In this document: positions 17,221-25,515 of the stretch, in pieces | Position numbering within the stretch: the first letter of the stretch is position 1 | Layout of the letters: every line of letters begins with the position of its first letter | DNA from: CAYXLI01 sp964464925 | GTDB lineage: Bacteria > Acidobacteriota > Terriglobia > Bryobacterales > Bryobacteraceae | DNA: 64,000 nt | Direction of reading: 5' to 3' | NCBI GenBank assembly: GCA_964464925.1 | Contig: CAYXLI010000013.1 | Span: forward strand, 62,001-126,000 | Notes under the pieces: generated by a model | Told to the model about the DNA's origin: nothing | Seen by the model: the letters and a program-made list of their open reading frames with translations, nothing else | Databases searched by the model: none | Made by a program: the position numbers and the translations under genes

Positions 17221-17808
17221 ATGCGACGTCTTATTCTGGCGTTGGCCACCATTGTCCTGCTTGTGCTAGCGGGCTATCTGTACTCAGTGTACGTGCAGAT
17301 ACAGCAGCAGAGTTGGATTGAAGAGGCGCGTCCGGCCGATGTGATCATTGTGCTCGGTGCGGCCGAGTACCGCGGGAAGCCATCCCCGGTGCTGAAGGGA
17401 CGGCTCGATCACGCGCTGTGGCTCTACTATCAAAAACTGGCTCCGCGGATCCTGACGACCGGGGGCGCGGGCGGGGATCCTGTTTTCACTGAGGCAGACG
17501 TGGCGCGCGACTACTTCGTGAAGCGCGGCATTCCGTCGGAAGCGATCATTGTGGAGGATGCGGGCGCATCGACGGTGCAGAGTACGGCCGCGGCGGCGGA
17601 GATCATGCGGCGGATGGGACTGCATAGCTGCATCGTGGTGAGCGACGGGTATCACATCTTCCGGGCGAAGAAGATGCTGGAGTTCCGCGGGTTGGACGTT
17701 TATGGATCGCCCAGGCCGACGGTGCCGAAAGGGACATGGAAGGAACACTGGCTTTTTCTGCGGCAGGCAGTGGGATATGGGTTGTGGCGCATCGGGGTTG
17801 CGGTGTAG
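17221..17808 (+). CDS. YdcF/SanA/ElyC family (DUF218) envelope protein
   Basis: A 195-residue protein with an N-terminal membrane anchor (about 5-24, LILALATIVLLVLAGYLYSV) and one DUF218 domain: ADVIIVLGAAEYRGKPSPVL, LTTGGAGGDPVFTEADVARDYFVKRGIP, VEDAGASTVQSTAAAA and VVSDGYHIFRAK. Related proteins SanA and ElyC take part in envelope barrier function and peptidoglycan precursor homeostasis. It is divergent from the TrmH-type gene with only 27 bases between them. Confidence 0.88.
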   Translation: MRRLILALATIVLLVLAGYLYSVYVQIQQQSWIEEARPADVIIVLGAAEYRGKPSPVLKGRLDHALWLYYQKLAPRILTTGGAGGDPVFTEADVARDYFVKRGIPSEAIIVEDAGASTVQSTAAAAEIMRRMGLHSCIVVSDGYHIFRAKKMLEFRGLDVYGSPRPTVPKGTWKEHWLFLRQAVGYGLWRIGVAV

Positions 17809-17864
17809 TCAGGGCGCTGCGGCGGTGAAAGCCCTAAGGTCACCCAAGCGGAAGCGGCGATCCC

Positions 17865-18863
17865 CTAATCTTCTCTGGTTTCGAGCGGCAGTCCCATTTT
17901 AAGGAGGCTGTCCTCGAAAGGATAGTTGCTAGGGTCCTTTTCGTGGTGCTTCAGGTACCAGCGGTACGTTTCCTTGAGTCCGGCGGCAAAGTCGGCCGGG
18001 TGGAAATGCAGAATGCGCTGCGCCTTGTTGATGATTTGGGTGATCGGCGGCATGTCGTAGTACACGCCGAAGTAGAGTTTCGGGCCCATTGGATGGCCGC
18101 CGGCCTTCAGGATTTCGGTGCGCGGGATGCGGACCATCTCCACTCTCTTGCCGGCAGCTTCAGCGAGATTTTCCACGAGTTCCACCTGCGTGATGGGGCG
18201 TGCGTTCGCGATGTTGAATGCATGGCCAACGGCAGCGGGTTCGATGGCGGCTTTGAGCGACGCGTCCACAACATCCTTCACGTGCACGAACTGCATGAGG
18301 CGGCGGCCGTCTCCGGGGATGATAATGGGGCGGCTGTCGCGCATGCGATCCCAGAAAAAGGCTTCGCGATAGTAGGGATTGCCGGGGCCGTACAGGTAGG
18401 GAGGGCGAATGGTGACGACGGGGAAGCGATTGCGTTGGTGTAAGCGGAACAGGCTACGTTCGCTCATCGCCTTGTTACGTACGTAAGCGTCGGGATGATT
18501 GTCGGGGGCGAGCGCGTCGCCCTCATGATGATTCAAGCCATCGCCGTAGGCGGCGACGCTCGACATAAAAACGTAGCGCTGGAGGTGATTACTGACCAGC
18601 TTGGCGGTTTCTTCCACTTGCGCGGCGGTGGTGCCGCGCTGCCAGTCATAGACGTTATCGAAGACGAGATCGAACTGCTTCCCGGCGAGGCCGTTCTTCA
18701 GGGATTCGATGTCGTTTCGATCCGCGAGAATCTCCTTGACCCGCTTGCCGAGGTCGTGGCCCGGCTTGCGATGAAGGATAGTGACTTCGTGCCCCTCCTT
18801 CAGGAGTCCGGTCACAATGCCGCGACCAATAAAAAGAGTGCCGCCGATTACCAGGGCCTTCAT
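17865..18863 (-). CDS. NAD-dependent epimerase/dehydratase (extended SDR)
   Basis: Nucleotide-sugar-type short-chain dehydrogenase of 332 residues. The N-terminus KALVIGGTLFIGRGIVTGLL is the NAD-binding motif (GGxxFIG variant); the active-site YxxxK is YVRNK about residue 145, with MSSVAAYG supplying the Ser. IRPPYLYGPGNPYY and FVHVKDVVDASLKAA are typical substrate-domain strands. It follows inositol-phosphate synthase by 23 bases, so a link to inositol or sugar metabolism is inferred. Exact substrate unknown. Confidence 0.9.
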   Translation of the reverse strand: MKALVIGGTLFIGRGIVTGLLKEGHEVTILHRKPGHDLGKRVKEILADRNDIESLKNGLAGKQFDLVFDNVYDWQRGTTAAQVEETAKLVSNHLQRYVFMSSVAAYGDGLNHHEGDALAPDNHPDAYVRNKAMSERSLFRLHQRNRFPVVTIRPPYLYGPGNPYYREAFFWDRMRDSRPIIIPGDGRRLMQFVHVKDVVDASLKAAIEPAAVGHAFNIANARPITQVELVENLAEAAGKRVEMVRIPRTEILKAGGHPMGPKLYFGVYYDMPPITQIINKAQRILHFHPADFAAGLKETYRWYLKHHEKDPSNYPFEDSLLKMGLPLETRED

Positions 18864-18886
18864 CGCGCCGAGCCGTGTCTCCAGAA

Positions 18887-20272
18887 CTAGTCGTAATACT
18901 CGAGGCCGAGGTGCGTAATCAGATCTTCACCGCGCATCCAGCGGAGCGTATTCTTCAGTTTCATCAGTTGAATGAAGATATCATGCTCGGGGTAGAGACC
19001 TGGAGCGGTCATGGGGCCCTTAAAGTAGAACGAAAGCCACTCCTGGATACCCTTCATGCCGGAACGCTGTGCGAGATCCTGGAACAGCACCAGGTCGAGC
19101 ACGAGCGGCGCAGCGAGGATGGAGTCGCGGCAGAGGAAATCGATTTTGATCTGCATCGGATAGCCGAGCCATCCAAAGATATCGATGTTATCCCAGCCTT
19201 CCTTCGAGTCCCCGCGCGGCGGATAGTAGTTGATGCGCACCGCGTGATAGAGATCCTTGTAGAGATCCGGGTAGAGGTCCGGCTGCAGGATTTGTTCGAG
19301 GACGGAGAGTTTGGTTTCTTCTTTCGATTTGAACGAGCCGGGATCTTCCAGCACTTCGCCATCGCGATTGCCGAGGATGTTGGTCGAGAACCAGCCATTC
19401 AGGCCGAGCATGCGGGCCTTGAACCCGGGCGCAAGCAGCGTCTTCATGAAGGTCTGGCCGGTCTTGAAATCTTTGCCGCAGATCGGCACCTGCCGATCGC
19501 GAGCCAGTTCGAGCATGGCCGGGATGTCGGTCGTCAGATTCGGAGCGCCGTTCGCGAAGGGGACTCCCGACTTCAAGGCCGCGTAAGCATAAATCTGGCT
19601 GGGAGCGATTTCCGGATCGCTCTTACAGAGACCTTCCTCAAAAGACTTCAGGCTCTGGTGGACGGCTGCGGGTTTGTGGAAGACTTCGGTAGAGCCGCAC
19701 CAGATCATGCTGAGGCGGGCGCACCCGTTCTCATTCCTGAAACGGGCGATGTCGTCGATAACCTGCTGCGCCTTGTCCATGAGACTTTTGCCCTGCTTGA
19801 CGTTGGGACCGTTGATTCGTTTGACGTAGTTCGAATCGAACACGGCGGGCATGGGCTTAATGGCCGAAAGAGGTTCGCGGAGCTGATCGATTGTAGTTCT
19901 TTCGAGGACTTCCGCGGCCAATGCCGCTTCGTAGGCATTATCGGGATAGATATCCCAACCGCCGAAGACCAGGTCCTCAAGATTCGCCAGCGGGACAAAC
20001 TCCTTGATCTTCGGACTGCGCCCGTCTGTGCGCTTCCCGAGACGGATGGTGGAGAGTTGAGTGAGGGAGCCGACGGGCTGAGCCATACCGCGCTTGATGG
20101 CTTCGACACCGGCCATAAAAGTCGTCGCGACCGCACCCATTCCGGGAATGAGGATGCCGAGTTTTCCCTCAGCAGGCGCGATCCGCACATTTTCGTTCTT
20201 CGACAAACTTTGTGTCTCCTGTAAGTGTTGAGCTGACTGCGATTGAGCGGAAGAATTCTTAAAAAGACTCAA
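18887..20272 (-). CDS. Inositol-3-phosphate synthase (Ino1 family)
   Basis: NAD-dependent conversion of glucose 6-phosphate to 1L-myo-inositol 1-phosphate, the first step of inositol lipid or osmolyte synthesis. The 461-residue product has the NAD motif GKLGILIPGMGAVATTFMAG, FGGWDIYPDNAYEAAL, ICGKDFKTGQTFMKT and LGLNGWFSTNILGNRDGEVL, matching the Ino1 core including the catalytic Lys region. An unusual 30-residue polar N-terminal extension precedes the NAD domain. Only 17 bases separate it from the divergent LytTR regulator. Confidence 0.93.
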   Translation of the reverse strand: MSLFKNSSAQSQSAQHLQETQSLSKNENVRIAPAEGKLGILIPGMGAVATTFMAGVEAIKRGMAQPVGSLTQLSTIRLGKRTDGRSPKIKEFVPLANLEDLVFGGWDIYPDNAYEAALAAEVLERTTIDQLREPLSAIKPMPAVFDSNYVKRINGPNVKQGKSLMDKAQQVIDDIARFRNENGCARLSMIWCGSTEVFHKPAAVHQSLKSFEEGLCKSDPEIAPSQIYAYAALKSGVPFANGAPNLTTDIPAMLELARDRQVPICGKDFKTGQTFMKTLLAPGFKARMLGLNGWFSTNILGNRDGEVLEDPGSFKSKEETKLSVLEQILQPDLYPDLYKDLYHAVRINYYPPRGDSKEGWDNIDIFGWLGYPMQIKIDFLCRDSILAAPLVLDLVLFQDLAQRSGMKGIQEWLSFYFKGPMTAPGLYPEHDIFIQLMKLKNTLRWMRGEDLITHLGLEYYD

Positions 20273-20275
20273 TGT

Positions 20276-20281
20276 TATACT
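20276..20281 (+). promoter_or_regulatory. Candidate -10 element of the LytTR regulator gene
   Basis: TATACT lies 8 bases before the ATG at 20290, so a start at the usual distance would make the transcript almost leaderless; no Shine-Dalgarno sequence is seen. No clear -35 at 17 bases. The same TATACTAACA string recurs at the rimP promoter (34759-34768). Confidence 0.4.
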
Positions 20282-20289
20282 AACATCTC

Positions 20290-21066
20290 ATGCCCGTTCG
20301 CGCGACGACGATCAGTACGGTCGTGGTAGACGACGAGCCTCTGGCTCGCAACGAACTGTCCTTCCTGCTGAAAGATTTTCCTGAAATTGAAGTGATCGGT
20401 GTGGCTTCCAACGGCCTGGAAGCGGTGGAGATGATCCGCAATCTGGAGCCGGAGCTGGTTTTCCTGGACGTGCAGATGCCGGGTTTGGACGGGTTGGGAG
20501 TGATCCGGAAGCTGAAGGACGAAGATGTTCCGCTGCCTCATTTCGTGATGGCGACCGCGTACGACCAATACGCCCTGGAGGCGTTCCGGCTGGAGGCCAT
20601 GGATTATCTGCTGAAGCCGGTGGACAAAGACCGGCTGGCGGAGACCGTGGAGCGCGCACACCGTGTAGTTCAGGAGCGTGCCGCCAAGGCGTCCGCGATG
20701 GCCGAAGCGGCGCCGCGCCCATCCCTGCAACGGAGCAAAATTCTGGTGAAGGCGCAAGGGCGCAGCTTCATCGTGGACGCGCAGGACATCGTTTACGCCA
20801 CGATCGAGGACGGACTGATTACGATCGTGACCACACACCTCGAAGGCGAATCGAACTACCGGACAATTGAGGAATTGCAGAGCAACCTCGATCCGGATAC
20901 GTTCTGGCGGGTGCACCGGTCGTACCTGGTAAATATTCACCGCATCCGCGAAGTGATCCCGTGGTTCAAGTCGAGCTACCAGATACGGATGGACGATAAA
21001 AAGGGCACCGAAATTCCGGTGAGCCGCGTGCAGACCAAGCGGCTGCGCACGCTCCTGAAGCTGTAG
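20290..21066 (+). CDS. LytTR-family response regulator
   Basis: Two-component transcription regulator of 258 residues. The receiver domain (about 8-125) has acidic VDDEP, the phospho-acceptor Asp in VFLDVQMPG (about residue 62), a Thr/Ala in MATAYD and LLKPVDK. A linker rich in Ala follows, then a LytTR DNA-binding domain (about 150-255) with GRSFIVDAQDIVYATIEDG, FWRVHRSYLVNIHRIREV and PVSRVQTKRL. No partner histidine kinase is in the window. It is divergent from the inositol-phosphate synthase gene and may control it (inference). Confidence 0.95.
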   Translation: MPVRATTISTVVVDDEPLARNELSFLLKDFPEIEVIGVASNGLEAVEMIRNLEPELVFLDVQMPGLDGLGVIRKLKDEDVPLPHFVMATAYDQYALEAFRLEAMDYLLKPVDKDRLAETVERAHRVVQERAAKASAMAEAAPRPSLQRSKILVKAQGRSFIVDAQDIVYATIEDGLITIVTTHLEGESNYRTIEELQSNLDPDTFWRVHRSYLVNIHRIREVIPWFKSSYQIRMDDKKGTEIPVSRVQTKRLRTLLKL

Positions 21067-21073
21067 GGCAAAG

Positions 21074-21093
21074 TTTCGCAAGCGCTTGCCAAA
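21074..21093. promoter_or_regulatory. LacI-family-type operator palindrome
   Basis: A 20-bp near-perfect palindrome, core GCAAGCGCTTGC (21078-21089), extended by TTT/AAA on each side with one mismatched pair. The central CpG and AAgCGcTT pattern match operators of LacI/CcpA-type repressors. It overlaps the probable -35 of the TonB receptor promoter, so binding would repress. Confidence 0.6.
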
Positions 21094-21116
21094 TCCCGTA
21101 CCGCGTGACATATAAT
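21086..21116 (+). promoter_or_regulatory. Promoter of the TonB-dependent receptor gene
   Basis: Perfect -10 TATAAT at 21111-21116 with a TTGCCA -35 at 21086-21091 (19-base spacer). The -35 lies inside the operator-like palindrome. Predicted transcription start about 21123, giving a leader of about 34 bases with GGGGAG before the ATG at 21157. Confidence 0.6.
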
Positions 21117-21156
21117 CTGTGCCAGCAGGTAGTTCCACATGGTGGGGAGTTTCACG

Positions 21157-24100
21157 ATGAGGCTTATCCGTACGGTTTGTCTGCTGTCTGTGTTGACGGC
21201 AGGAATCGATTACGCACAGGAATTCCGGGGCAGTTTGAGCGGACGGGTTATCGATCCGACTCAGGCGGTTGTACCCGGCGTAAAAATCACGGCCACTCAG
21301 AAAGAGACAGGGGCAAAGACAACCACGGTCTCCAGTACGGACGGCAGCTACAATCTTCCATTTCTTGCCCCCGGACCGTATTCCGTGGCGGCGGAGGCAG
21401 CAGGTTTCAAAAAATACATCAACGACAACGTGCGAGTGACGACGAACGAACGCGAGCAAATGGATATCGTGCTCACGATCGGCGGCGTGAACGAATCGGT
21501 GACGGTCTCGGCAGATGCATCGATGCTGGAGACGGCTACGGCATCGATGGGGCAGGTGATCAACACGCGGCAGATCGAGAATATGCCGCTGAATGGCCGC
21601 ACTCCGCTGGTGCTGGCGCAGCTCGCTTATGGCGTGACGCCGAACAGCGATCCGAAATTCAGCCGGCCTTTCGATAACTCCGGACCCTCCGATTTCTCTA
21701 TGGGTGGCGCTCCGAGCCGCAGCAATGAGCTGCTGATCGACGGCTCGCCGGATACGACCGGGAACAGCCGCGTTGCGTACAATCCACCGGTGGATGCGGT
21801 GCAGGAAGTGAAGGTGGAGACCTTCCAGTCCGATGCGGCCTACGGCCACACGGGCGGGGGTACGGTGAACGTGGTGATGCGCGGCGGGACGAACGACTTC
21901 CATGGAGCGGCGTATGACTTCAATCAGGTCTCCGCGCTGGCGGCAGCGCCGTGGTTTACGAACCGCTCGGGCCAGAAGAAGCCGGGAGCGAATTTCAACC
22001 AGTACGGTATTAACGCCGGCGCACCCGTGTACATTCCGAAGCTGTTCAACGGGCGGAACCGTGTGTTCTGGTATTACGCATTCGAGGGAGTGAAGGACTC
22101 ATTCCCCGAGCCGCTGACATCCACGGTACCGACTGAGGCGGAGCGCAATGGAGATTTCTCCGCATTGCTGAAGGCCGGGCAGAATTACCAGCTTTATGAT
22201 CCGCTGACGGGTGTGCAACAGGGCTCGCGGGTGAGCCGCCAGGCGTTTGCCGGAAACATCATTCCCGCAAACCGGTTGAGCCCGATCGCCAAGGCTTATC
22301 TGCAGTTTTATCCGCTGCCGAATCAACCCGGACGCGCCGATGGCCAGGACAACTATCTCGCGAATTCGATCAGAAGCGACACATACAACTCGAACCTGGG
22401 GAGACTGGACTTCAACCTCAGCGACAAGCACAAATTTTTCTGGAATTTCCGGCAGAACGACCGGCTGGAAAACCGCAGCAACCGCTTCAAAAACATTGCG
22501 ACGGGCAACCTGCTGAGCCGCACGAACTGGGGAACGATGGTGGACGACGTGTACACGCTGTTTCCAACGCTCGTGTGGAATACCCGTGCGAACTGGACGC
22601 GATTCATAGAAGGCAACTCGAAGCCAAGCGCTGGATATGATTTCACGCAACTCGGCTTCCCGAAGTATCTGGCTGCCGCGGCTACGCGTTTCGTGCTGCC
22701 GAACATAGACTTATCGCCGTTCACCAGCCTCGGGGACAACGGGGGCGACAGAACTCCGTTCGACATTTTCCAGATCTTCAGCACGATGACGAAGATCGCC
22801 GGAGCGCATTCACTGAAGGCGGGCGTGGATGCGCGGGAATACCGCGAGAGTTCAGCGAGCTACGGGAATTCGAGCGGCACCTATCAATTCCGGTCCGACC
22901 TGGTTCGCGGCCCGCTGGACAACTCGACGAGTGCACCGCTCGGGCAGGACCTTGCGTCGTTCCTACTCGGATATCCGACGGGCGGAGGCTTTGACGTAAA
23001 CACGTTCCGCACGAATCAGGCAAAGTACCTGTCTTTGTTTCTGCAGGATGATTGGCGCGTGAAGTCGAACCTGACGCTGAACCTCGGAGTTCGTTGGGAG
23101 CGTGACTTTGGGACCACGGAGCGCTTCAACCGGTCGGTCAACGGTTTTGACTTCACAACGGCGAGCCCGATCGCGGGCGCGGCTCAGGCCGCGTATGCGG
23201 CAAAGCCGACGGCGGGTCTTTCTCCGGCGGATTTCAAGGTAAACGGCGGACTGCTGTTTGCGAACTCGAACAACCCACAGATATACAAGACGAATCCCGG
23301 CTACTTCAGCCCGCGGTTCGGATTTGCTTGGACTCCGGGCGGCATGGGGGGCAAGACGGTGCTGCGCGGCGGTGCGGGTATGTTCGTATTCCCGATCGGA
23401 ACCACGGGCATCAACCAGGTGGGCTTCAGCCAGAGCACTCCGATTCTGGGCGCGGGCAACACGGGCGGCTTGCGGCCCACGTCGACGCTTGCCGATCCAT
23501 TCCCGCAGGGCATTCTGCAGGCGACCGGATCGAGTTTGGGTCTGGCCACCTATCTTGGAAGAAGCTTCAACTTCTATAATCCGAATCCACAGAATCCGTA
23601 CTCGGTCCGCTGGACGTTAGACGTGCAGCGCGAACTTGGCCACGGCATGGTGTTCGAAATCGGCTACACGGGAAACCACAGCGTGCACCTGACGATGAAC
23701 CGGCAGCTCGACTATATTCCGCCGCAGTACCTGAGCACATCGCCCGTACGAGATCAGGCGGTGATCGACCGGCTTTCGGCGAATGTGCCGAACCCGTTCG
23801 CGGGGCTGTTGCCCGGCACCAGCAACAACGGATCCACCATCGCGTTCAGCCAGTTGCTGCGCCCGTTCCCGCAGTTCACGGGCGTGACGATGCAATCCAC
23901 GAACGACGGCAGCTCCTACTTCCACGGCATGCAGGCACGGCTGGAGAAGCGCTTCTCACACGGCTTGCAGTTCCTGGTGAATTTCCAGCACGGACGCACG
24001 ATCGAGAAGACAAGCCGGCTGAACGACTTCAGTGGTCCGGAAAAACGACCGGCGAGTATCGACCGTCCGAACCGTTTCGTCACCAGCGCAAGCTACGAAC

Positions 24101-24585
24101 TGCCGTTCGGCAAAGGGAAGACATTTGCCGGAAACGCGAATGCATTCGTGAATCGCGTGATCGGCGGATGGACGATCAATGGGATCTATTCCTACGAATC
24201 CGGTGCGCCGGCGGGCGACTGGGGCAACATCATTTACTACGGGGGCGACCTGAAGTGGAATCCGCGGGGAGTGGACGGGGCGTTCGACGTAACGCAGTTC
24301 AACCGCAACACGACGCAGCAGTTGGGGAGCAACATCCGCACGTTCCCGACGAAATTCAGTGCGCTTCGCCAAGACGCGATGAACAACTTCGACGCATCGG
24401 TAATCAAGAACATTCCTGTGAAGGAGCGGGTTTCGCTGCAGTTCCGGACGGAGTTCTTCAACGCGTTCAACCATGCAGTGTTCGATGCTCCGCAACTGGA
24501 TCCGACCAAGTCAAACTTCGGCACCATTACTGGCGTGACGAATCTGGAGAGGCATATCCAGATGGCGCTGCGTCTGTCCTGGTAA
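21157..24585 (+). CDS. TonB-dependent receptor, Oar-like, with N-terminal carboxypeptidase-regulatory domain
   Basis: Large outer-membrane receptor, 1142 residues from ATG 21157 (GGGGAG 9 bases upstream; an in-frame ATG at 21139 adds six residues). Signal peptide ends DYAQ. Residues about 25-105 are a carboxypeptidase-regulatory beta-sandwich (GSLSGRVIDPTQAVVPGVKI, YNLPFLAPGPYSVAAEA), then a plug domain (MGQVINTRQIENMPLNGR) and a long barrel ending in the aromatic signature MALRLSW. This architecture is the acidobacterial Oar type, thought to import large oligosaccharides or other substrates using TonB energy. Its LacI-type operator suggests carbohydrate control. Confidence 0.95.
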   Translation: MRLIRTVCLLSVLTAGIDYAQEFRGSLSGRVIDPTQAVVPGVKITATQKETGAKTTTVSSTDGSYNLPFLAPGPYSVAAEAAGFKKYINDNVRVTTNEREQMDIVLTIGGVNESVTVSADASMLETATASMGQVINTRQIENMPLNGRTPLVLAQLAYGVTPNSDPKFSRPFDNSGPSDFSMGGAPSRSNELLIDGSPDTTGNSRVAYNPPVDAVQEVKVETFQSDAAYGHTGGGTVNVVMRGGTNDFHGAAYDFNQVSALAAAPWFTNRSGQKKPGANFNQYGINAGAPVYIPKLFNGRNRVFWYYAFEGVKDSFPEPLTSTVPTEAERNGDFSALLKAGQNYQLYDPLTGVQQGSRVSRQAFAGNIIPANRLSPIAKAYLQFYPLPNQPGRADGQDNYLANSIRSDTYNSNLGRLDFNLSDKHKFFWNFRQNDRLENRSNRFKNIATGNLLSRTNWGTMVDDVYTLFPTLVWNTRANWTRFIEGNSKPSAGYDFTQLGFPKYLAAAATRFVLPNIDLSPFTSLGDNGGDRTPFDIFQIFSTMTKIAGAHSLKAGVDAREYRESSASYGNSSGTYQFRSDLVRGPLDNSTSAPLGQDLASFLLGYPTGGGFDVNTFRTNQAKYLSLFLQDDWRVKSNLTLNLGVRWERDFGTTERFNRSVNGFDFTTASPIAGAAQAAYAAKPTAGLSPADFKVNGGLLFANSNNPQIYKTNPGYFSPRFGFAWTPGGMGGKTVLRGGAGMFVFPIGTTGINQVGFSQSTPILGAGNTGGLRPTSTLADPFPQGILQATGSSLGLATYLGRSFNFYNPNPQNPYSVRWTLDVQRELGHGMVFEIGYTGNHSVHLTMNRQLDYIPPQYLSTSPVRDQAVIDRLSANVPNPFAGLLPGTSNNGSTIAFSQLLRPFPQFTGVTMQSTNDGSSYFHGMQARLEKRFSHGLQFLVNFQHGRTIEKTSRLNDFSGPEKRPASIDRPNRFVTSASYELPFGKGKTFAGNANAFVNRVIGGWTINGIYSYESGAPAGDWGNIIYYGGDLKWNPRGVDGAFDVTQFNRNTTQQLGSNIRTFPTKFSALRQDAMNNFDASVIKNIPVKERVSLQFRTEFFNAFNHAVFDAPQLDPTKSNFGTITGVTNLERHIQMALRLSW

Positions 24586-24594
24586 TTCGCTGGC

Positions 24595-25500
24595 TTAGGA
24601 CAACGCGGCAATCGCGACTTCGGCAGTACCGGCCTGAATGGCGACCGTGTCCTCGAGGTTGCGTGCGTAGCCGCCAGCCAGGGTGATGCCAACGGGTGCG
24701 TTATTAGCGAGTGCCGTCTGGATGACAAGCTCATCACGGCGGCGCAGGCCTTCCATGGTGAGAGAGAGTCCTCCGAGCTGGTCGTCGAAATAAGGGTCTG
24801 CACCGGCCACATAGAAGACCAGATCGGGTTTAAAGTTCTGCACTGCGGGGACGTATTCGCGGGCAAGGCGCATGAGGTACTCGTCGTCCTTGACGCCGTC
24901 TTCCAGGTGCACATCGATGTCAGAGGGGGGCTTTTCGCTCGGGTAGTTATTGAATTGGTGGATGGAGAATGTGAAGACCGTTGGGTCACCCGCAAAAATG
25001 GAGGCGGTACCGTTGCCGTGGTGCACGTCACAATCGACCACGAATACCCGCTCGACAAGTTTGTCGTGCTGGAGTCTGCGGATCGCGGCTGCCACGTCGT
25101 GAATGGCGCAGAATCCCTCGCCGTGATCGGCGAAGGCGTGATGGAAGCCGCCGCCGCAATTGAACGCGATCCTGTATTGCAGCGCGAGGCGGCCGGTCAG
25201 GATGGAGCCGCCCGCGTGGCGCCAGAACCCGTGAACCATCGCTTGAGAATACGGAATTTCCAGCCGCATTACCTCTTCGAAGGTCAGCAGGCCTGTGTGG
25301 AGACGGCGAACCCAGTTGGCGTTGTGGACGAGGCGCAGGTCATCATCCGTGGCCGGGCCGGGTGCGGTGAAGTCCCCTTCCGTTGCGACACCGGTCCGGA
25401 GCAGGCGCTCGCGGATCAACTTGAATTTCGACGAAGGAAAGACATGCGAGCCCAAGTGGAGGTCGTAGTCTTCGTGATACACCAACTTCACAGGCAACAA
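24595..25500 (-). CDS. Histone deacetylase family protein (HDAC11/class IV-like)
   Basis: Zinc-dependent deacetylase fold, 301 residues. Visible active-site elements: GGGFHHAFADHGEGFC (the His-His pair and following Asp), VVDCDVHHGNG (zinc ligands Asp and His), AGADPYFDDQLGGL (third Asp ligand) and LAGGYA. The GGGFHHA and early DYDLHLGSHVFPSSKF motifs resemble class IV and bacterial acetoin-utilisation-type enzymes. Bacterial members deacetylate proteins, polyamines or small molecules. It lies 15 bases after a phosphate acetyltransferase gene on the same strand, a suggestive acetyl-group context. Confidence 0.93.
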   Translation of the reverse strand: MLPVKLVYHEDYDLHLGSHVFPSSKFKLIRERLLRTGVATEGDFTAPGPATDDDLRLVHNANWVRRLHTGLLTFEEVMRLEIPYSQAMVHGFWRHAGGSILTGRLALQYRIAFNCGGGFHHAFADHGEGFCAIHDVAAAIRRLQHDKLVERVFVVDCDVHHGNGTASIFAGDPTVFTFSIHQFNNYPSEKPPSDIDVHLEDGVKDDEYLMRLAREYVPAVQNFKPDLVFYVAGADPYFDDQLGGLSLTMEGLRRRDELVIQTALANNAPVGITLAGGYARNLEDTVAIQAGTAEVAIAALS

Positions 25501-25515
25501 TCTGGCATCAGCATA

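Noticed and set aside
18875..20224. 449-codon plus-strand frame opposite inositol-phosphate synthase
   Set aside because: Antisense shadow; no recognisable domain and sense gene is conserved.
20275..21903. 542-codon minus-strand frame across the LytTR and TonB receptor genes
   Set aside because: His/Arg-rich antisense translation; spans two sense genes and a promoter.
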